Positions 42,659-51,940 are shown, counted from the first letter of the stretch. The stretch: DNA of 64,000 nt from Candidatus Defluviilinea proxima (GCA_016721115.1 JADKIW010000001.1:945501-1009500); one strand, 5' to 3'. Notes: generated by a model from the sequence alone, not told the origin. Program-made: numbers and translations.

Positions 42659-44008
42659 ATGGCATGGGAACGTAAGATCATGCGGACCGTACGAGTCCGC
42701 AACGAACGACGAGCGGGGGTATTGGCACGGCTATTGACCGCCATTGCCAACTTGGATGCCAGCGTCGGTAGCATGGACATGATCACCGAGACCGCACAAA
42801 GCGTTGTGCGCGATATCACTGTCTACGCCGATGACGCCGAACACATGGACAAGATCATCGAGACGATGCGCGCCAATGAAGGCTCCAAAGTGCTTGCCGT
42901 CCGTGATGAGGTCCTTCAACTGCATCAAAAAGGGAAGATCGCCATCCGTTCGCGGTATCCCATCGATTCCATTGCCACGTTACGAAGAGTCTACACACCC
43001 GGCGTAGCTGAGGTTTGCTTGAAGATCGCAGACGACCCGGCCATGGCACGTTTATACACAAGTGTGAGTCATATGGTGGCTATCGTCACTGACGGAACGG
43101 CCGTATTGGGGTTGGGGAATATCGGTCCGCTCGCGAGCATGCCCGTCATGGAAGGCAAAGCCATGTTGATGGAAACATTGGTTGGCTTATCGGGCATGCC
43201 CATCTTGCTGAGCACCACCGACCCCGATGAGATCGTCAAGACCGTGGCGAACATTTCACAAACCTTCGCCGCCATCCAACTCGAGGATATTTCCGCGCCG
43301 CGTTGTTTCGAAGTGGAAGAAAAGCTACAAGCATTACTCGATATCCCCGTCATGCACGATGACCAACACGGTACGGCCGTCGTCAGCACCGCCGCCTTGA
43401 TGACCGCGGCCAAACGTGCGAACGTGGATATTCACAAAGTTGTCATCGGTCAAATTGGCTTGGGCGCGGCTGGGAATGCCATCGGGAAGATGCTGATGGG
43501 GATCACCGGCAACCCAGTTTACGGGTCCGATCTGAACGAGGGCGCAGTAGAAAGATTTGTTCGTGATGGTGGGAAAAAGTCCAACTTAAAAGAGATCATG
43601 GCCGAATGCGACATTGTCATCGCAACCACCGGCGCCCCGAACCTCATCAAACCAGAGATGGTCCGCAAGGGACAGATCATCTTCGCGCTCTCGAATCCGA
43701 ACGCCGAGATCGACCCCGATGTGGCGTTGGCGAACGGTGCAGCCTTCGCGGCAGATGGCAAGTCTGTCAACAACGTGCTTGGTTTCCCCGGCATCTTCCG
43801 TGGCGCCGTAGATTCGAACGCACCGCGCATCACGCACGAAATGTTGAGCGCGGCCATGAATGTGCTCGTCAATATGACGCCCGCCGGTGAATTGTTACCG
43901 AACCCGCTCGATAAAAAAGTCCACCACGAGGTGGCCCGCGCCGTGGCAGAGACTGCGATGAAACAAGGCATCGCCCGCGCCGAATATGTTCCGTATGTAG
44001 AGGGTTAA
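42659..44008 (+). CDS. NAD-type malic enzyme with N-terminal ACT domain
   Basis: 449 residues. An ACT domain (about 8-85: VRVRNERRAGVLARLLTAI, GSMDMITE) precedes a complete malic enzyme: VYTPGVAEVCLKI (active Tyr), TDGTAVLGLGNIGP, catalytic Lys in VMEGKAMLM, metal ligands in ISAPRCFEVE and DDQHGTAVV, and the NAD fold GQIGLGAAGNAIGKM. It decarboxylates malate to pyruvate. The ACT domain suggests control by an amino acid or other small ligand. Start has GAAAGGA upstream. Followed by a bidirectional terminator. Confidence 0.93.
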   Translation: MAWERKIMRTVRVRNERRAGVLARLLTAIANLDASVGSMDMITETAQSVVRDITVYADDAEHMDKIIETMRANEGSKVLAVRDEVLQLHQKGKIAIRSRYPIDSIATLRRVYTPGVAEVCLKIADDPAMARLYTSVSHMVAIVTDGTAVLGLGNIGPLASMPVMEGKAMLMETLVGLSGMPILLSTTDPDEIVKTVANISQTFAAIQLEDISAPRCFEVEEKLQALLDIPVMHDDQHGTAVVSTAALMTAAKRANVDIHKVVIGQIGLGAAGNAIGKMLMGITGNPVYGSDLNEGAVERFVRDGGKKSNLKEIMAECDIVIATTGAPNLIKPEMVRKGQIIFALSNPNAEIDPDVALANGAAFAADGKSVNNVLGFPGIFRGAVDSNAPRITHEMLSAAMNVLVNMTPAGELLPNPLDKKVHHEVARAVAETAMKQGIARAEYVPYVEG

Positions 44009-44011
44009 AAC

Positions 44012-44045
44012 AACGTAGGGTCGGGCAGCTGCCCGACCCTACGTT
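44012..44045. terminator. Bidirectional terminator, perfect palindrome
   Basis: AACGTAGGGTCGGGCAG and its complement CTGCCCGACCCTACGTT are joined without a loop, a 34-bp perfect palindrome. It lies between two converging genes, 3-4 bp from each stop codon, and is followed by TTGTTAT on the plus strand. Confidence 0.8.
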
Positions 44046-44047
44046 TG

Positions 44048-45265
44048 TTATATCTTTTTGTTTATCAATTCCTTCAACGTCGTTCCCATCCGGGTAATAC
44101 CTTCGCGAATCGTCTCCGGTGACGAATACGAGAAGTTCAGCCGCATCGTATTCGCGCCTCCACCATTGGGGTGAAAGGCCGCGCCCGGCACGAACGCAAC
44201 CTTCTTTTCAACAGCACGCTTCAACACTTCAGCCGAATCCATTCCCTCAGGGAGAATGCTCCACAGGAACATGCCACCTTGCGCTTTTATCCATGTGACA
44301 TTGGATGGGAACATCTCCTCCATCATCTCGATCATCACATCGCGTCGTTCTTTATACGTAGCGCGGATCACCTTGACGTGCTCATCGATAAATCCATCCT
44401 TCGCAACTTCATACGCAACATACTGATTGAACGAGGAAGTGTGCAAGTCTGCGGCCTGCTTGATCATCACGAACTTGCGGATCACTTCCGATGGCGCAAC
44501 GATCCATGCCAAACGCAGACCCGGCGCCAGTAGTTTTGAGAACGTGCTCAAATAGATCACGTTACCGTTATAAGGTCCATTTGTAGAACCGCGATAGTCA
44601 GCATCCAGACTCAACACCGAAGGCAGATCCTCTCCTTCATATCGCAACCGCCCATACGGATCGTCTTCCACAATTGGCACACCATAACGGTCTGCCAACT
44701 CCACTAATTTCTTGCGTCGTTCAAGAGTCAATGTAGAGCCGCCGGGGTTTTGAAAGTTCGGGAGCACATAGATCAGTTTCGGTCCCACACGAAGCGCTGC
44801 TTCCAACTCATCCACGAGCATACCGTTCTCATCCGAACGCACAGAAATATATTGCGCTCCATACGCATTCCACGCCTGCAAAGCACCAAGATACGTGGGC
44901 GATTCCACTACAACATAATCACCGCGATCGATGAACAATCGTCCAATAAAATCCAACGCCTGTTGTGACCCCGAAGTAATGAGCGTATTCTCCACCGTGA
45001 TCTTGCCCGTGGAGCGCACGATCAACTCACGCAAGGGTACATGTCCCTCCGTGGTGCTATATTGCAACGCTTGCGGGCCATGCTCATCGAGCACAACCTG
45101 ACAAGCCGCGCGAAATTCCTTTACCGGGAAAACTTCCGGCGCGGGTAACCCGCCTGCAAATGAAATAACATCAGGCTGTTCGGTCAACTTCAGCAATTCG
45201 CGGATAACGGAACTTCCCATTTTCTGCGTACGGTGAGCGTAACGATATTCCCAGGGTGTCTGCAT
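44048..45265 (-). CDS. PLP-dependent aminotransferase, class I/II (2-aminoadipate type)
   Basis: 405 residues. Fold type I enzyme: SFAGGLPAPEVFP, LITSGSQQALDFIGRLF, PNFQNPGGSTLTLERR, VEDDPYGRLRY, and the PLP lysine in STFSKLLAPGLRLAWI; the phosphate-anchoring Arg is GLRLAW. It resembles LysN/2-aminoadipate transaminases and MocR effector domains, but no wHTH precedes it. Transfers amino groups between amino and 2-oxo acids; exact substrate not visible. GGAG is 7 nt upstream of the ATG. Confidence 0.9.
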   Translation of the reverse strand: MQTPWEYRYAHRTQKMGSSVIRELLKLTEQPDVISFAGGLPAPEVFPVKEFRAACQVVLDEHGPQALQYSTTEGHVPLRELIVRSTGKITVENTLITSGSQQALDFIGRLFIDRGDYVVVESPTYLGALQAWNAYGAQYISVRSDENGMLVDELEAALRVGPKLIYVLPNFQNPGGSTLTLERRKKLVELADRYGVPIVEDDPYGRLRYEGEDLPSVLSLDADYRGSTNGPYNGNVIYLSTFSKLLAPGLRLAWIVAPSEVIRKFVMIKQAADLHTSSFNQYVAYEVAKDGFIDEHVKVIRATYKERRDVMIEMMEEMFPSNVTWIKAQGGMFLWSILPEGMDSAEVLKRAVEKKVAFVPGAAFHPNGGGANTMRLNFSYSSPETIREGITRMGTTLKELINKKI

Positions 45266-45499
45266 TCATGCTCCTTTTGAAAGTATGTTTCGGCAATTCA
45301 ATCTTACTCAATTTTGTCGCTCTCTACAAATGACAACTGGCCTGTTCTTTTCATGATTCCGTTGGACTTCCTACACTTACATCCTTCCCAACACGGACGC
45401 ACGCTTCTTTCCTCACTCCAACCTGATTCCAGGACAACAAGCTTCATCTCCCCTTTACTTTTTCAATCACTAATCCAGTAAAATGGCCGTGGAGTATGT

Positions 45500-45955
45500 A
45501 TGCATTTCAAATTCCGAATGCCAGGCACCAGCATCCTTCTAGCCGCGTTTTTCGCCCTCATGGTTGTAGCAACCACAGAAGTCTTCGACGCATTGCGATA
45601 CATGCAATGCACCCAATGGACACCCGGCACCATGCCATATTCCGCCTTCACTCCGACACATGCACGAGACTGGGTCCGCTCACAAGTTCTCGATGGAAAG
45701 CCGGTCCAACTCATCCGAGGCGGGTTTCCAACCAGGATCGCCTATTACGCAGTTATGGAAAATGGGAACGTACTCTCCTGTTCCACAGACATGAAGACCG
45801 AACTGGAAGGTATCCTTAATTCATGGGTGATCACCTTGATTCTCATCCCCATCGGGCTTGGCATTTGGTCTGCAGTCGCCTTAATGAAAATGTTCATCGA
45901 AAATGGCCAGCCCACGCTGTGGGATTGGTCTGGCAGGGGCACAGAGGTCAAATAA
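45500..45955 (+). CDS. Two-helix membrane protein of unknown function
   Basis: 151 residues. N-terminal helix (SILLAAFFALMVVATTEVF, about 11-30) and C-terminal helix (WVITLILIPIGLGIWSAVALM, about 109-130) enclose an exposed domain with two Cys (QCTQWTPG and LSCSTDMK) that could form a disulfide. No family recognised. It precedes another membrane protein gene by 41 bp; the two may be cotranscribed. Confidence 0.6.
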   Translation: MHFKFRMPGTSILLAAFFALMVVATTEVFDALRYMQCTQWTPGTMPYSAFTPTHARDWVRSQVLDGKPVQLIRGGFPTRIAYYAVMENGNVLSCSTDMKTELEGILNSWVITLILIPIGLGIWSAVALMKMFIENGQPTLWDWSGRGTEVK

Positions 45956-45996
45956 ATTAATTGCTGGTATGATGTGCCTCGTTCAAGGAGAGAAGT

Positions 45997-47217
45997 ATGT
46001 CCCTCTTCCATTTTCAATTCATGGGGATCTTTCTTGCTATACTGCTCATGTGGGCCGGGAATAGAGTCCGTATGCAGGTAACAACAGATGAAAAAGCGGG
46101 GAAGCGTTGGTTATGGTTTCTTATAATCGGACTCGGAATATCAATCATCGCATCTATTGTCGCAATTTTGATCGGTGACAAGGCATATAGCATTTCCGTG
46201 TTTTTGCTATTGCCGGTCACTCTTGGTTTTATTGCTACGCTGGTCATTCATTTTGCTCAGGATCGAAATGTTAGCACGAGCAAAATGGCTCTCCTCTTCC
46301 TGGCGATCACGATTTTGCTCCCATGGGTTTCTTTTGCAAGCGGTTGGACCATTTCATTATTTTTCATCCTGGTCGCAATCCTCACTGCCATTGCATGGTT
46401 GCTGTGGAGCCGTTATGAGAAACTGTATCTAGTTTTTTTCATCATCGAAATGATCCTGCTTGGAATCAGCATCCGGGTCATAGATATGCATCGTGCACCA
46501 GCTATTAGCCCTGAATGGTTAAGAGCCCCGGTATTCATGGGCTCATTTCTATTTATACCCGGGACAGGTGTCGTGCTCTCGGCGTTATTGCTTCGAAGAC
46601 TCTTCTCGAGCGATCAACCTGTCCAATGGCGTGCTGTGACTTCCACTTTGCTCATGATTGCCGTTCTATTTTCAATGATCGGGTATCAAGCCGCGTTAAC
46701 GAGCATATGGGACGATGCCACAGATGGATTGGGGTGGATCATGATGTGGATGCTAACAAGCATTATTGGTATTGGTTCAGCCATCCTCATAGCCTGGTCT
46801 TTGCCGCGTAAACGAATTTGGGTTGCCATCTTGTTCGCATTGGCAGTACCTTCCATGTTGGTCGGGGCAAACAATCTGTCACATCTTGATGCAAGTTTTT
46901 CAAAGCCAATTATCGTAACCGCACAACGTGCCGATATAATAGATAAAGCCATTCAACGGTATTACGAAAAGAATAACGAGTATCCTCAAGCATTAAGTGA
47001 CCTGACACCCTGGTACCTCCTATACATCCCTAACCCGATCATCATCCCCGGGCAGGATTGGTGCTATCAAGGCGGTGCAGACCATTACCGATTTGGATAC
47101 GTTTATCGTCGGGTTTTTTCAGTACCAGCCTCCGTGAAGATTCATTCATCTGTGGGCGAAATGTCCGATGCAAATTGGGAATGCCAGAACGAAGCAAACA
47201 AATATTCAGGATTTTAG
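45997..47217 (+). CDS. Polytopic membrane protein with pseudopilin-like C-terminal domain
   Basis: 406 residues. About nine helices (5-300), then an extracytoplasmic domain (about 310-406) with IDKAIQRYYEKNNEYPQALS and DLTPWYLLYIPNP, a pattern of the globular part of type II pseudopilins, and two Cys (WCYQ and WECQ). This fusion is unusual. AGGAGAG precedes the ATG. Function unknown. Confidence 0.62.
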   Translation: MSLFHFQFMGIFLAILLMWAGNRVRMQVTTDEKAGKRWLWFLIIGLGISIIASIVAILIGDKAYSISVFLLLPVTLGFIATLVIHFAQDRNVSTSKMALLFLAITILLPWVSFASGWTISLFFILVAILTAIAWLLWSRYEKLYLVFFIIEMILLGISIRVIDMHRAPAISPEWLRAPVFMGSFLFIPGTGVVLSALLLRRLFSSDQPVQWRAVTSTLLMIAVLFSMIGYQAALTSIWDDATDGLGWIMMWMLTSIIGIGSAILIAWSLPRKRIWVAILFALAVPSMLVGANNLSHLDASFSKPIIVTAQRADIIDKAIQRYYEKNNEYPQALSDLTPWYLLYIPNPIIIPGQDWCYQGGADHYRFGYVYRRVFSVPASVKIHSSVGEMSDANWECQNEANKYSGF

Positions 47218-47232
47218 GACTCATGACAATTT

Positions 47233-47604
47233 ATGAACAATAAATTTTTACCAAACCTAAAAACTGAAGAATACTGTTACCTCACCACAACGGGACGTGT
47301 CAGCGGCAAACCACATGAGATCGAGATCTGGTTCGGGCTCAACGAGAACACACTCTACCTTCTCTCCGGCGGCATGGACAAATCGGATTGGGTAAAGAAT
47401 CTGCTCAAGAACCCAGCTGTGAGTGTGCGAGTGGCAAGCCACACCTTCAAAGCTACCGCGCGTGTCGTGACAGATGAAAAAGAAGAAGCGATGGCACGCA
47501 ACCTTCTTGCGGACAAGTACAACGAGCGCAAAGTAAATGGCTCGCTCAGTCAATGGGCACGGACAGCTTTACCTGTAGCAATAGACTTAACTCAAGGAAC
47601 ATAG
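47233..47604 (+). CDS. Nitroreductase/quinone-reductase (DDN-like) family protein
   Basis: 123 residues, split beta-barrel flavin-binding fold. YCYLTTTGRVSGKPHEIEIWF (residues about 13-33), LYLLSGGMDKSDWVKNLLKNP and VSVRVASHTFKATARVV match deazaflavin- or flavin-dependent reductases of the Ddn/PPOX-like group. It follows by 15 bp the membrane protein gene and is followed 3 bp later by a HAD gene. Cofactor F420 versus FMN cannot be decided from sequence alone. Confidence 0.8.
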   Translation: MNNKFLPNLKTEEYCYLTTTGRVSGKPHEIEIWFGLNENTLYLLSGGMDKSDWVKNLLKNPAVSVRVASHTFKATARVVTDEKEEAMARNLLADKYNERKVNGSLSQWARTALPVAIDLTQGT

Positions 47605-47607
47605 TTG

Positions 47608-48114
47608 ATGACAACAAACAATCCATACCCCATCGTTCTCTTCGATTGGGGTGATACCATCATGTACGATCATCCCGAGCGCACTGCTCCAGTAATTGAA
47701 TGGGAAACGATCGAGCTCATCGAAGGCATTGCTGACCTGCTTGCCTATCTCCACACCAGCGGACGGCGGATCGCCCTTGCAACGAGCGCCGATGTTTCAG
47801 ATGAAAGCCAGATCCGTGGCGCATTGGCACGCAACGGACTCGACATCTACTTTTCCTATGTCTACTGTTTCAAGAATACAGGCCTAACAAAAAGCGAAGC
47901 CTTCTATCGTCACATTTTGAGTGACCTGAATATCCCCGCATCTGACGCTATGATGATCGGCGATCACTTCGTAAAGGATGTTCAAACTCCAAATGCAGTA
48001 GGAATGTTTGCCGTGTGGTTCAATCCGAAGTCAGATGAGATTCGCAAGAGTGATCTACACACCACCGTCTATTCGATGAAAGAGTTAATGGAGTTCTTCC
48101 AGTCACTGGGTTGA
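47608..48114 (+). CDS. HAD-superfamily hydrolase
   Basis: 168 residues from ATG; a TTG one codon upstream is less likely. Motif I is LFDWGDTIMY, in which the second Asp is replaced by Gly, then LATSADVSDE (motif II), KSEAFYRHIL (motif III Lys) and MIGDHFVKDVQ (motif IV). The altered DxD to DxG makes normal phosphatase activity uncertain. Small cap. Operon with the DDN-like gene. A terminator follows. Confidence 0.8.
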   Translation: MTTNNPYPIVLFDWGDTIMYDHPERTAPVIEWETIELIEGIADLLAYLHTSGRRIALATSADVSDESQIRGALARNGLDIYFSYVYCFKNTGLTKSEAFYRHILSDLNIPASDAMMIGDHFVKDVQTPNAVGMFAVWFNPKSDEIRKSDLHTTVYSMKELMEFFQSLG

Positions 48115-48148
48115 ACTTTTACAATTTCTGACAAGTTTGATTCTTGCA

Positions 48149-48174
48149 AGGCTGGCGCACCTGCCAGTCTTTTT
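48149..48174 (+). terminator. Rho-independent terminator after the HAD gene
   Basis: AGGCTGGC and GCCAGTCT form an 8-bp stem (one G-T pair) with a 6-nt loop, followed by TTTTCTTTCT. It ends the DDN-HAD pair and lies just before the amylase gene. Confidence 0.7.
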
Positions 48175-48218
48175 CTTTCTCGCGGTACAATTCTCTCAAC
48201 ATATTCAGGAGAAATTAC

Positions 48219-49562
48219 ATGGGCGTCATACTACAATCTTTCTTTTGGGATTGTCCACGCGTGGACAATAAGGAATTTCAATGGTGGGACTACGTCCGCC
48301 AGCAGATACCGACGTTAGCAAAGGTGGGGTTCACATCGCTGTGGCTTCCGCCAATTCATAAAGCCGCAAATCTTTCTGGTCCATCGATGGGCTACGACCC
48401 ATATGATTATTACGACCTCGGCGAGTTTGACCAGAAGGGAAGCATCCCAACTTGGTTTGGAACCCGTCAGGAGTTGGAGTCGCTCATTGACGAGGCGCAC
48501 AGGCATCAGTTAAGTCTGATCGCGGATATCGTCATCAACCACAACAGCGGAGCGGACGCGCAGGAAGTCAATCCGCTTATCAATCAATCACGTTGGACGA
48601 AGTTCGATCCAAAGAGCGGAAAGTTCGTGCGCAATTGGGAATGTTTTCATCCGAGCATGTATGAGAGTTGGGATGAAGGTACGTTCGGCGACATGCCCGA
48701 TCTTTCACATCGCAATCCGTATGTATATGCCGAAATTTTAAAACTCGCGCGTTGGCTCATTGAAGAAGTGGGCTTTGATGGTTTTCGTTATGATTATGTG
48801 AAGGGTTATGGCGCAAACACGATCACTGCCATTCAAGAATACCGTTACGTGCGCGATGGCAAACCGTTCGTGCCATATGGCGTTGCCGAATTTTGGGATT
48901 CAACCAGCAACACATTGCGCTGGGTGGAGGAGGCGAACTTCTCCAACTCGAACCCTGTGGATGCATTCGACTTCCCATTGCGTGAAATGCTCAAGGCGTT
49001 GTGCGATCAATTCGGTTTCAGTTTAAGGAGTCTGCTCACATGGGAATCAATTTTGCAAAAGCAACCGCAGACCACTGTGACCTTCGTTGAGAACCATGAC
49101 TTGCGCGATGAAGGACGCCCCATCGTCAACGATAAATTACTCGCCTACAGTTACATCCTCACGCACGAGGGCTATCCGTGTGTGTTCTGGCATGATTACT
49201 TCAATCATAATCTCGCACTCAACGATACACCAAATGGCATCGCCGCACTTGTCACTGCTCATGAAAAATATGCAGGCGGCAACACCGAAGTCTTATACGT
49301 GGACGATAACCTCTACATTATGCAACGCACAGGCTACGGCGACAAATCCGGGCTGATCTATGTGCTCAACAATCGCGGCGACAACTGGAACGGACGCATG
49401 GTCACGACGAAATTCCAGAGCGCCTCTTTTCAACCCGTTGCCTGGTGGAGCAAAAATGACCTTTCCCGCCCGATCAACCAACCCACCGACCGCGATGGCC
49501 GCGCACAGTTCTACGCTCCCCCGCGGGTATGCGGTATATGCAGTGAAGTGACGTTACAGTAA
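48219..49562 (+). CDS. Alpha-amylase family glycoside hydrolase (GH13)
   Basis: 447 residues from MGVILQSFFWDCP with AGGAG upstream; the longer reading into the terminator is unlikely. GH13 motifs: DIVINHNSG (region I), FDGFRYDYVKGY (nucleophile Asp, region II), GVAEFWDS (acid/base Glu, region III) and VENHDLRD (region IV). A C-terminal beta domain completes it. No signal peptide, so it acts on intracellular maltodextrin or glycogen (inference). Similar to bacterial cytosolic alpha-amylases. Confidence 0.9.
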   Translation: MGVILQSFFWDCPRVDNKEFQWWDYVRQQIPTLAKVGFTSLWLPPIHKAANLSGPSMGYDPYDYYDLGEFDQKGSIPTWFGTRQELESLIDEAHRHQLSLIADIVINHNSGADAQEVNPLINQSRWTKFDPKSGKFVRNWECFHPSMYESWDEGTFGDMPDLSHRNPYVYAEILKLARWLIEEVGFDGFRYDYVKGYGANTITAIQEYRYVRDGKPFVPYGVAEFWDSTSNTLRWVEEANFSNSNPVDAFDFPLREMLKALCDQFGFSLRSLLTWESILQKQPQTTVTFVENHDLRDEGRPIVNDKLLAYSYILTHEGYPCVFWHDYFNHNLALNDTPNGIAALVTAHEKYAGGNTEVLYVDDNLYIMQRTGYGDKSGLIYVLNNRGDNWNGRMVTTKFQSASFQPVAWWSKNDLSRPINQPTDRDGRAQFYAPPRVCGICSEVTLQ

Positions 49563-49563
49563 A

Positions 49564-49650
49564 TTTTGTACACGGATTACACAGATTTCACGGAAAATAT
49601 ATTTATCAAGGCTCTTTTCCGCGTTGTCCGCGAAATCTGTGTACAAAATG
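49564..49650. repeat. TTTTGTACACGGATTACACAGATTTCACGG-type inverted repeat
   Basis: Left arm TTTTGTACACGGATTACACA and right arm GAAATCTGTGTACAAAA are imperfect complements, with an extra segment in the left arm. This is a widespread dispersed intergenic repeat. It fills the gap between the amylase and lipoprotein genes. Confidence 0.7.
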
Positions 49651-49717
49651 TTTAACGCAACAAATTCATCCTTCATCATTTATAATCCCCGTTCTCAAAC
49701 CATTATCGGAGGCTCCT

Positions 49718-50104
49718 TTGCGAAAACCTATTTTGATTCTTTCTCTCGTACTTACAACGATCATCCTTGCCGCATGCGCATCGAATGGTGATGCATCTGT
49801 GCAGGCAGTTCAAAATTACCTCAACGCACTCGTCAACAAAGACTCAGACAAACTCTCCACCCTCGTCTGCGGCGACTGGGAACAGGATGCCATGATCGAA
49901 CTCGACTCCTTCCAGGCTGTCACAGCGAGTCTCGAAAACGTTTCCTGCTCGCAAACTGGAACAGATGGCGATACCGCCCTGGTCCTTTGCACAGGTGACA
50001 TTGTCGCATCCTATAACGGCGAAAACCAGAAACTTGATCTTTCGACCCGCACCTATCAGGTCGTTCAACAAAACGGTGATTGGCTCGTATGCGGGACGCG
50101 TTAA
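49718..50104 (+). CDS. Lipoprotein with NTF2-like fold pattern
   Basis: 128 residues from TTG preceded by CGGAGG. Signal peptide and lipobox LAAC (ILAACASNG). The mature part AVQNYLNALVNKDSDKLS, then YNGENQKLDLSTRTYQVVQQNGDWLVCG, is a helix-plus-sheet pattern seen in NTF2-like or DUF4878 lipoproteins. Two Cys pairs may form disulfides. Its last 16 bp overlap the small membrane gene that follows, so it belongs to the same operon as the MBOAT gene. Confidence 0.62.
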   Translation: MRKPILILSLVLTTIILAACASNGDASVQAVQNYLNALVNKDSDKLSTLVCGDWEQDAMIELDSFQAVTASLENVSCSQTGTDGDTALVLCTGDIVASYNGENQKLDLSTRTYQVVQQNGDWLVCGTR

Positions 50105-50217
50105 AACGCATCTTCACGCCCGAAAATATTTGGGCGCTCATAGTATTCTTGATCGTGGTCGCATTAGTCATCGTTACAACCGACGACAGCCCCAATTGGA
50201 TCTATCAAGGCTTCTAA
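50089..50217 (+). CDS. DltX-like 42-residue membrane microprotein
   Basis: 42 codons from ATG to TAA. A charged N-terminus (MRDALKRIFTPEN) is followed by one helix (IWALIVFLIVVALVIV, about 14-29) and a short extracytoplasmic tail ending SPNWIYQGF. DltX, the small partner of the MBOAT protein DltB, has a C-terminal motif with an essential Tyr of the form FxYxxF; here WIYQGF fits with W for the first F. The gene overlaps the lipoprotein gene by 16 bp and abuts the MBOAT start with no gap. The match is by motif and context only; dltA, dltC and dltD are not adjacent. Confidence 0.68.
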   Translation: MRDALKRIFTPENIWALIVFLIVVALVIVTTDDSPNWIYQGF

Positions 50218-51636
50218 ATGGGACTCACCCAGATCGCCGCATCCATTCTGACCTCGATCCTAGTCGCCGCACTGACGCGTGGCATCACACGGACATACTC
50301 CCTGCTCACGCTCAGTGTATTGGCTATTTACTGGTTTCAGCCTGTCGTTCCACTTCGTTATTTTGATTTCCTATTTCCGTCGCTGTCACTTGCACTTGTC
50401 ATTTTGACATGGCTGATCACATCAGCACAAGGCGCATGGAAATCCAAACAAAACGCCATCGGTTTACTCATTATCGTTGGGGGCATCACTCTCGTTGAAC
50501 TCACCCGCTATATCTTCCCTGAACCGATCCTCACAGCCACAACCCCTCCGAACATCTTTCAATACATCATCTTCCTCGCAGCGATCATTCTCATAACCCT
50601 GCTTTACACCACCATCTCCCGTCGCTTCCTGTGGGCATTATCACTGCTCACTATTCTTCTTATCACTACACTTATCATCCTCAAATCCCCAACGCTTTCT
50701 CTCCAAATCAGCGTCTTCTTTCGTACACTGGCAAACCGTCCTGTTGAATCCGCGTCCGCATTGGACCTGCGCTGGCTGGGCTTCTCCTACATCGCCTTCC
50801 GTCTCATCCATGTTCTGCGCGATAAGCAAATGGGACGCTTGCCCGAACTCTCCCTGCCAGAGTTTGCCACCTACGTTGTGTTCTTCCCCACGCTTTCCGC
50901 CGGCCCCATTGACCGGGCCGAGCGTTTCGCAAAAGACTTACAAAAAGAGTTTGCTCTCAATCAAGATGAACTGCTACAAGCCGGTCAACGTATTGTGATC
51001 GGATTGTTCAAAAAGTTCGTGGTTGCAGACTTGCTGGCCTTGATCGCGTTGAATGATGCGCTTGCAACTCAAGTCCACAGCACAGGTTGGATGTGGCTTC
51101 ATCTCTACGCCTACACCTTCCAAATTTATTTTGACTTCAGCGGCTACACCGATATTGCCATCGGCATCGCAAGACTTGTCGGCATAAAACTCCCCGAAAA
51201 CTTTTTATCGCCGTACACCAAACCCAATCTCACTCAGTTCTGGAACAACTGGCACATGACTCTCACACAGTGGTTCCGTTCCTACTTCTTCAATCCCTTC
51301 AACCGCTGGATACGCGGCTACAAATCCATCCCTGCATGGACGATGATCCTCATCGGTCAACTTGCCACGATGCTGTTGATCGGTCTCTGGCACGGCATCA
51401 CCTGGAACTTCATCCTGTGGGGCGCATGGCATGGACTCGGTCTCTTCGCCCAGAACCGTTGGAGTGATTTTGCAAAGACACGAATCAACCCAACCGATCC
51501 ACGCGTACAAAAAGCGTTACAGGTCGGTGGTGTGTTGCTCACTTTTCATTTTGTCGCATTGGGGTGGGTATTCTTCGCGCTCAGCGAACCGTCCCTTTCG
51601 GGAACTGTGTTTATGAAATTGTTTGGGTTGTACTAA
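50218..51636 (+). CDS. MBOAT-family O-acyltransferase (DltB/AlgI-like)
   Basis: 472 residues with about 12 helices. MBOAT core: FPTLSAGPIDRAERF, YTFQIYFDFSGYTDIAIGIA, FWNNWHMTLTQWFRSY and the catalytic His in IGLWHGITWNFILWGAWHG. These enzymes transfer acyl groups across the membrane to extracytoplasmic polymers. The directly upstream 42-codon gene with a DltX-like end suggests use of a tyrosine-bound acyl intermediate (inference). Acceptor and donor are unknown since no dltA, dltC or dltD neighbour is seen in the window. Confidence 0.9.
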   Translation: MGLTQIAASILTSILVAALTRGITRTYSLLTLSVLAIYWFQPVVPLRYFDFLFPSLSLALVILTWLITSAQGAWKSKQNAIGLLIIVGGITLVELTRYIFPEPILTATTPPNIFQYIIFLAAIILITLLYTTISRRFLWALSLLTILLITTLIILKSPTLSLQISVFFRTLANRPVESASALDLRWLGFSYIAFRLIHVLRDKQMGRLPELSLPEFATYVVFFPTLSAGPIDRAERFAKDLQKEFALNQDELLQAGQRIVIGLFKKFVVADLLALIALNDALATQVHSTGWMWLHLYAYTFQIYFDFSGYTDIAIGIARLVGIKLPENFLSPYTKPNLTQFWNNWHMTLTQWFRSYFFNPFNRWIRGYKSIPAWTMILIGQLATMLLIGLWHGITWNFILWGAWHGLGLFAQNRWSDFAKTRINPTDPRVQKALQVGGVLLTFHFVALGWVFFALSEPSLSGTVFMKLFGLY

Positions 51637-51940
51637 CCACGAAATCACCGAGCTTTATTTCTTAGTTAACTATCCCCTGACTTCATGGAAGTCATAATAC
51701 AAAAGTTAAATTGATCAGGACTGTAGGCTAAAGCTATACTTTATCCGAAGGACTATGTCTTTATGTTCTTCTGGATGCGCTGCCACACATGGGTGTAAAG
51801 ACCAGATTCTGACACTATCAAAATCCTTGACACAGAACAAATGTTCGGATATCCTTTTTTAGCACAATGATCGAAGAATACTCGCGAATGCCAATCTTGT
51901 TATCCTTATTATAGTAACCAATCTAACGAAGGAGTTTCGA
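51637..51940. other. Intergenic gap of 304 bp, nothing recognised
   Basis: The gap between the MBOAT gene and the VOC gene has no ORF with a plausible start and no clear hairpin. A promoter for the VOC gene is likely near 51880-51915 (TATTATAGT), and AAGGAG precedes the next start. Confidence 0.4.

Noticed and set aside
44012..44045. Palindrome as a recombination or attachment site
   Set aside because: It sits between two converging stop codons, the usual place for a bidirectional terminator, and no mobile genes are near.
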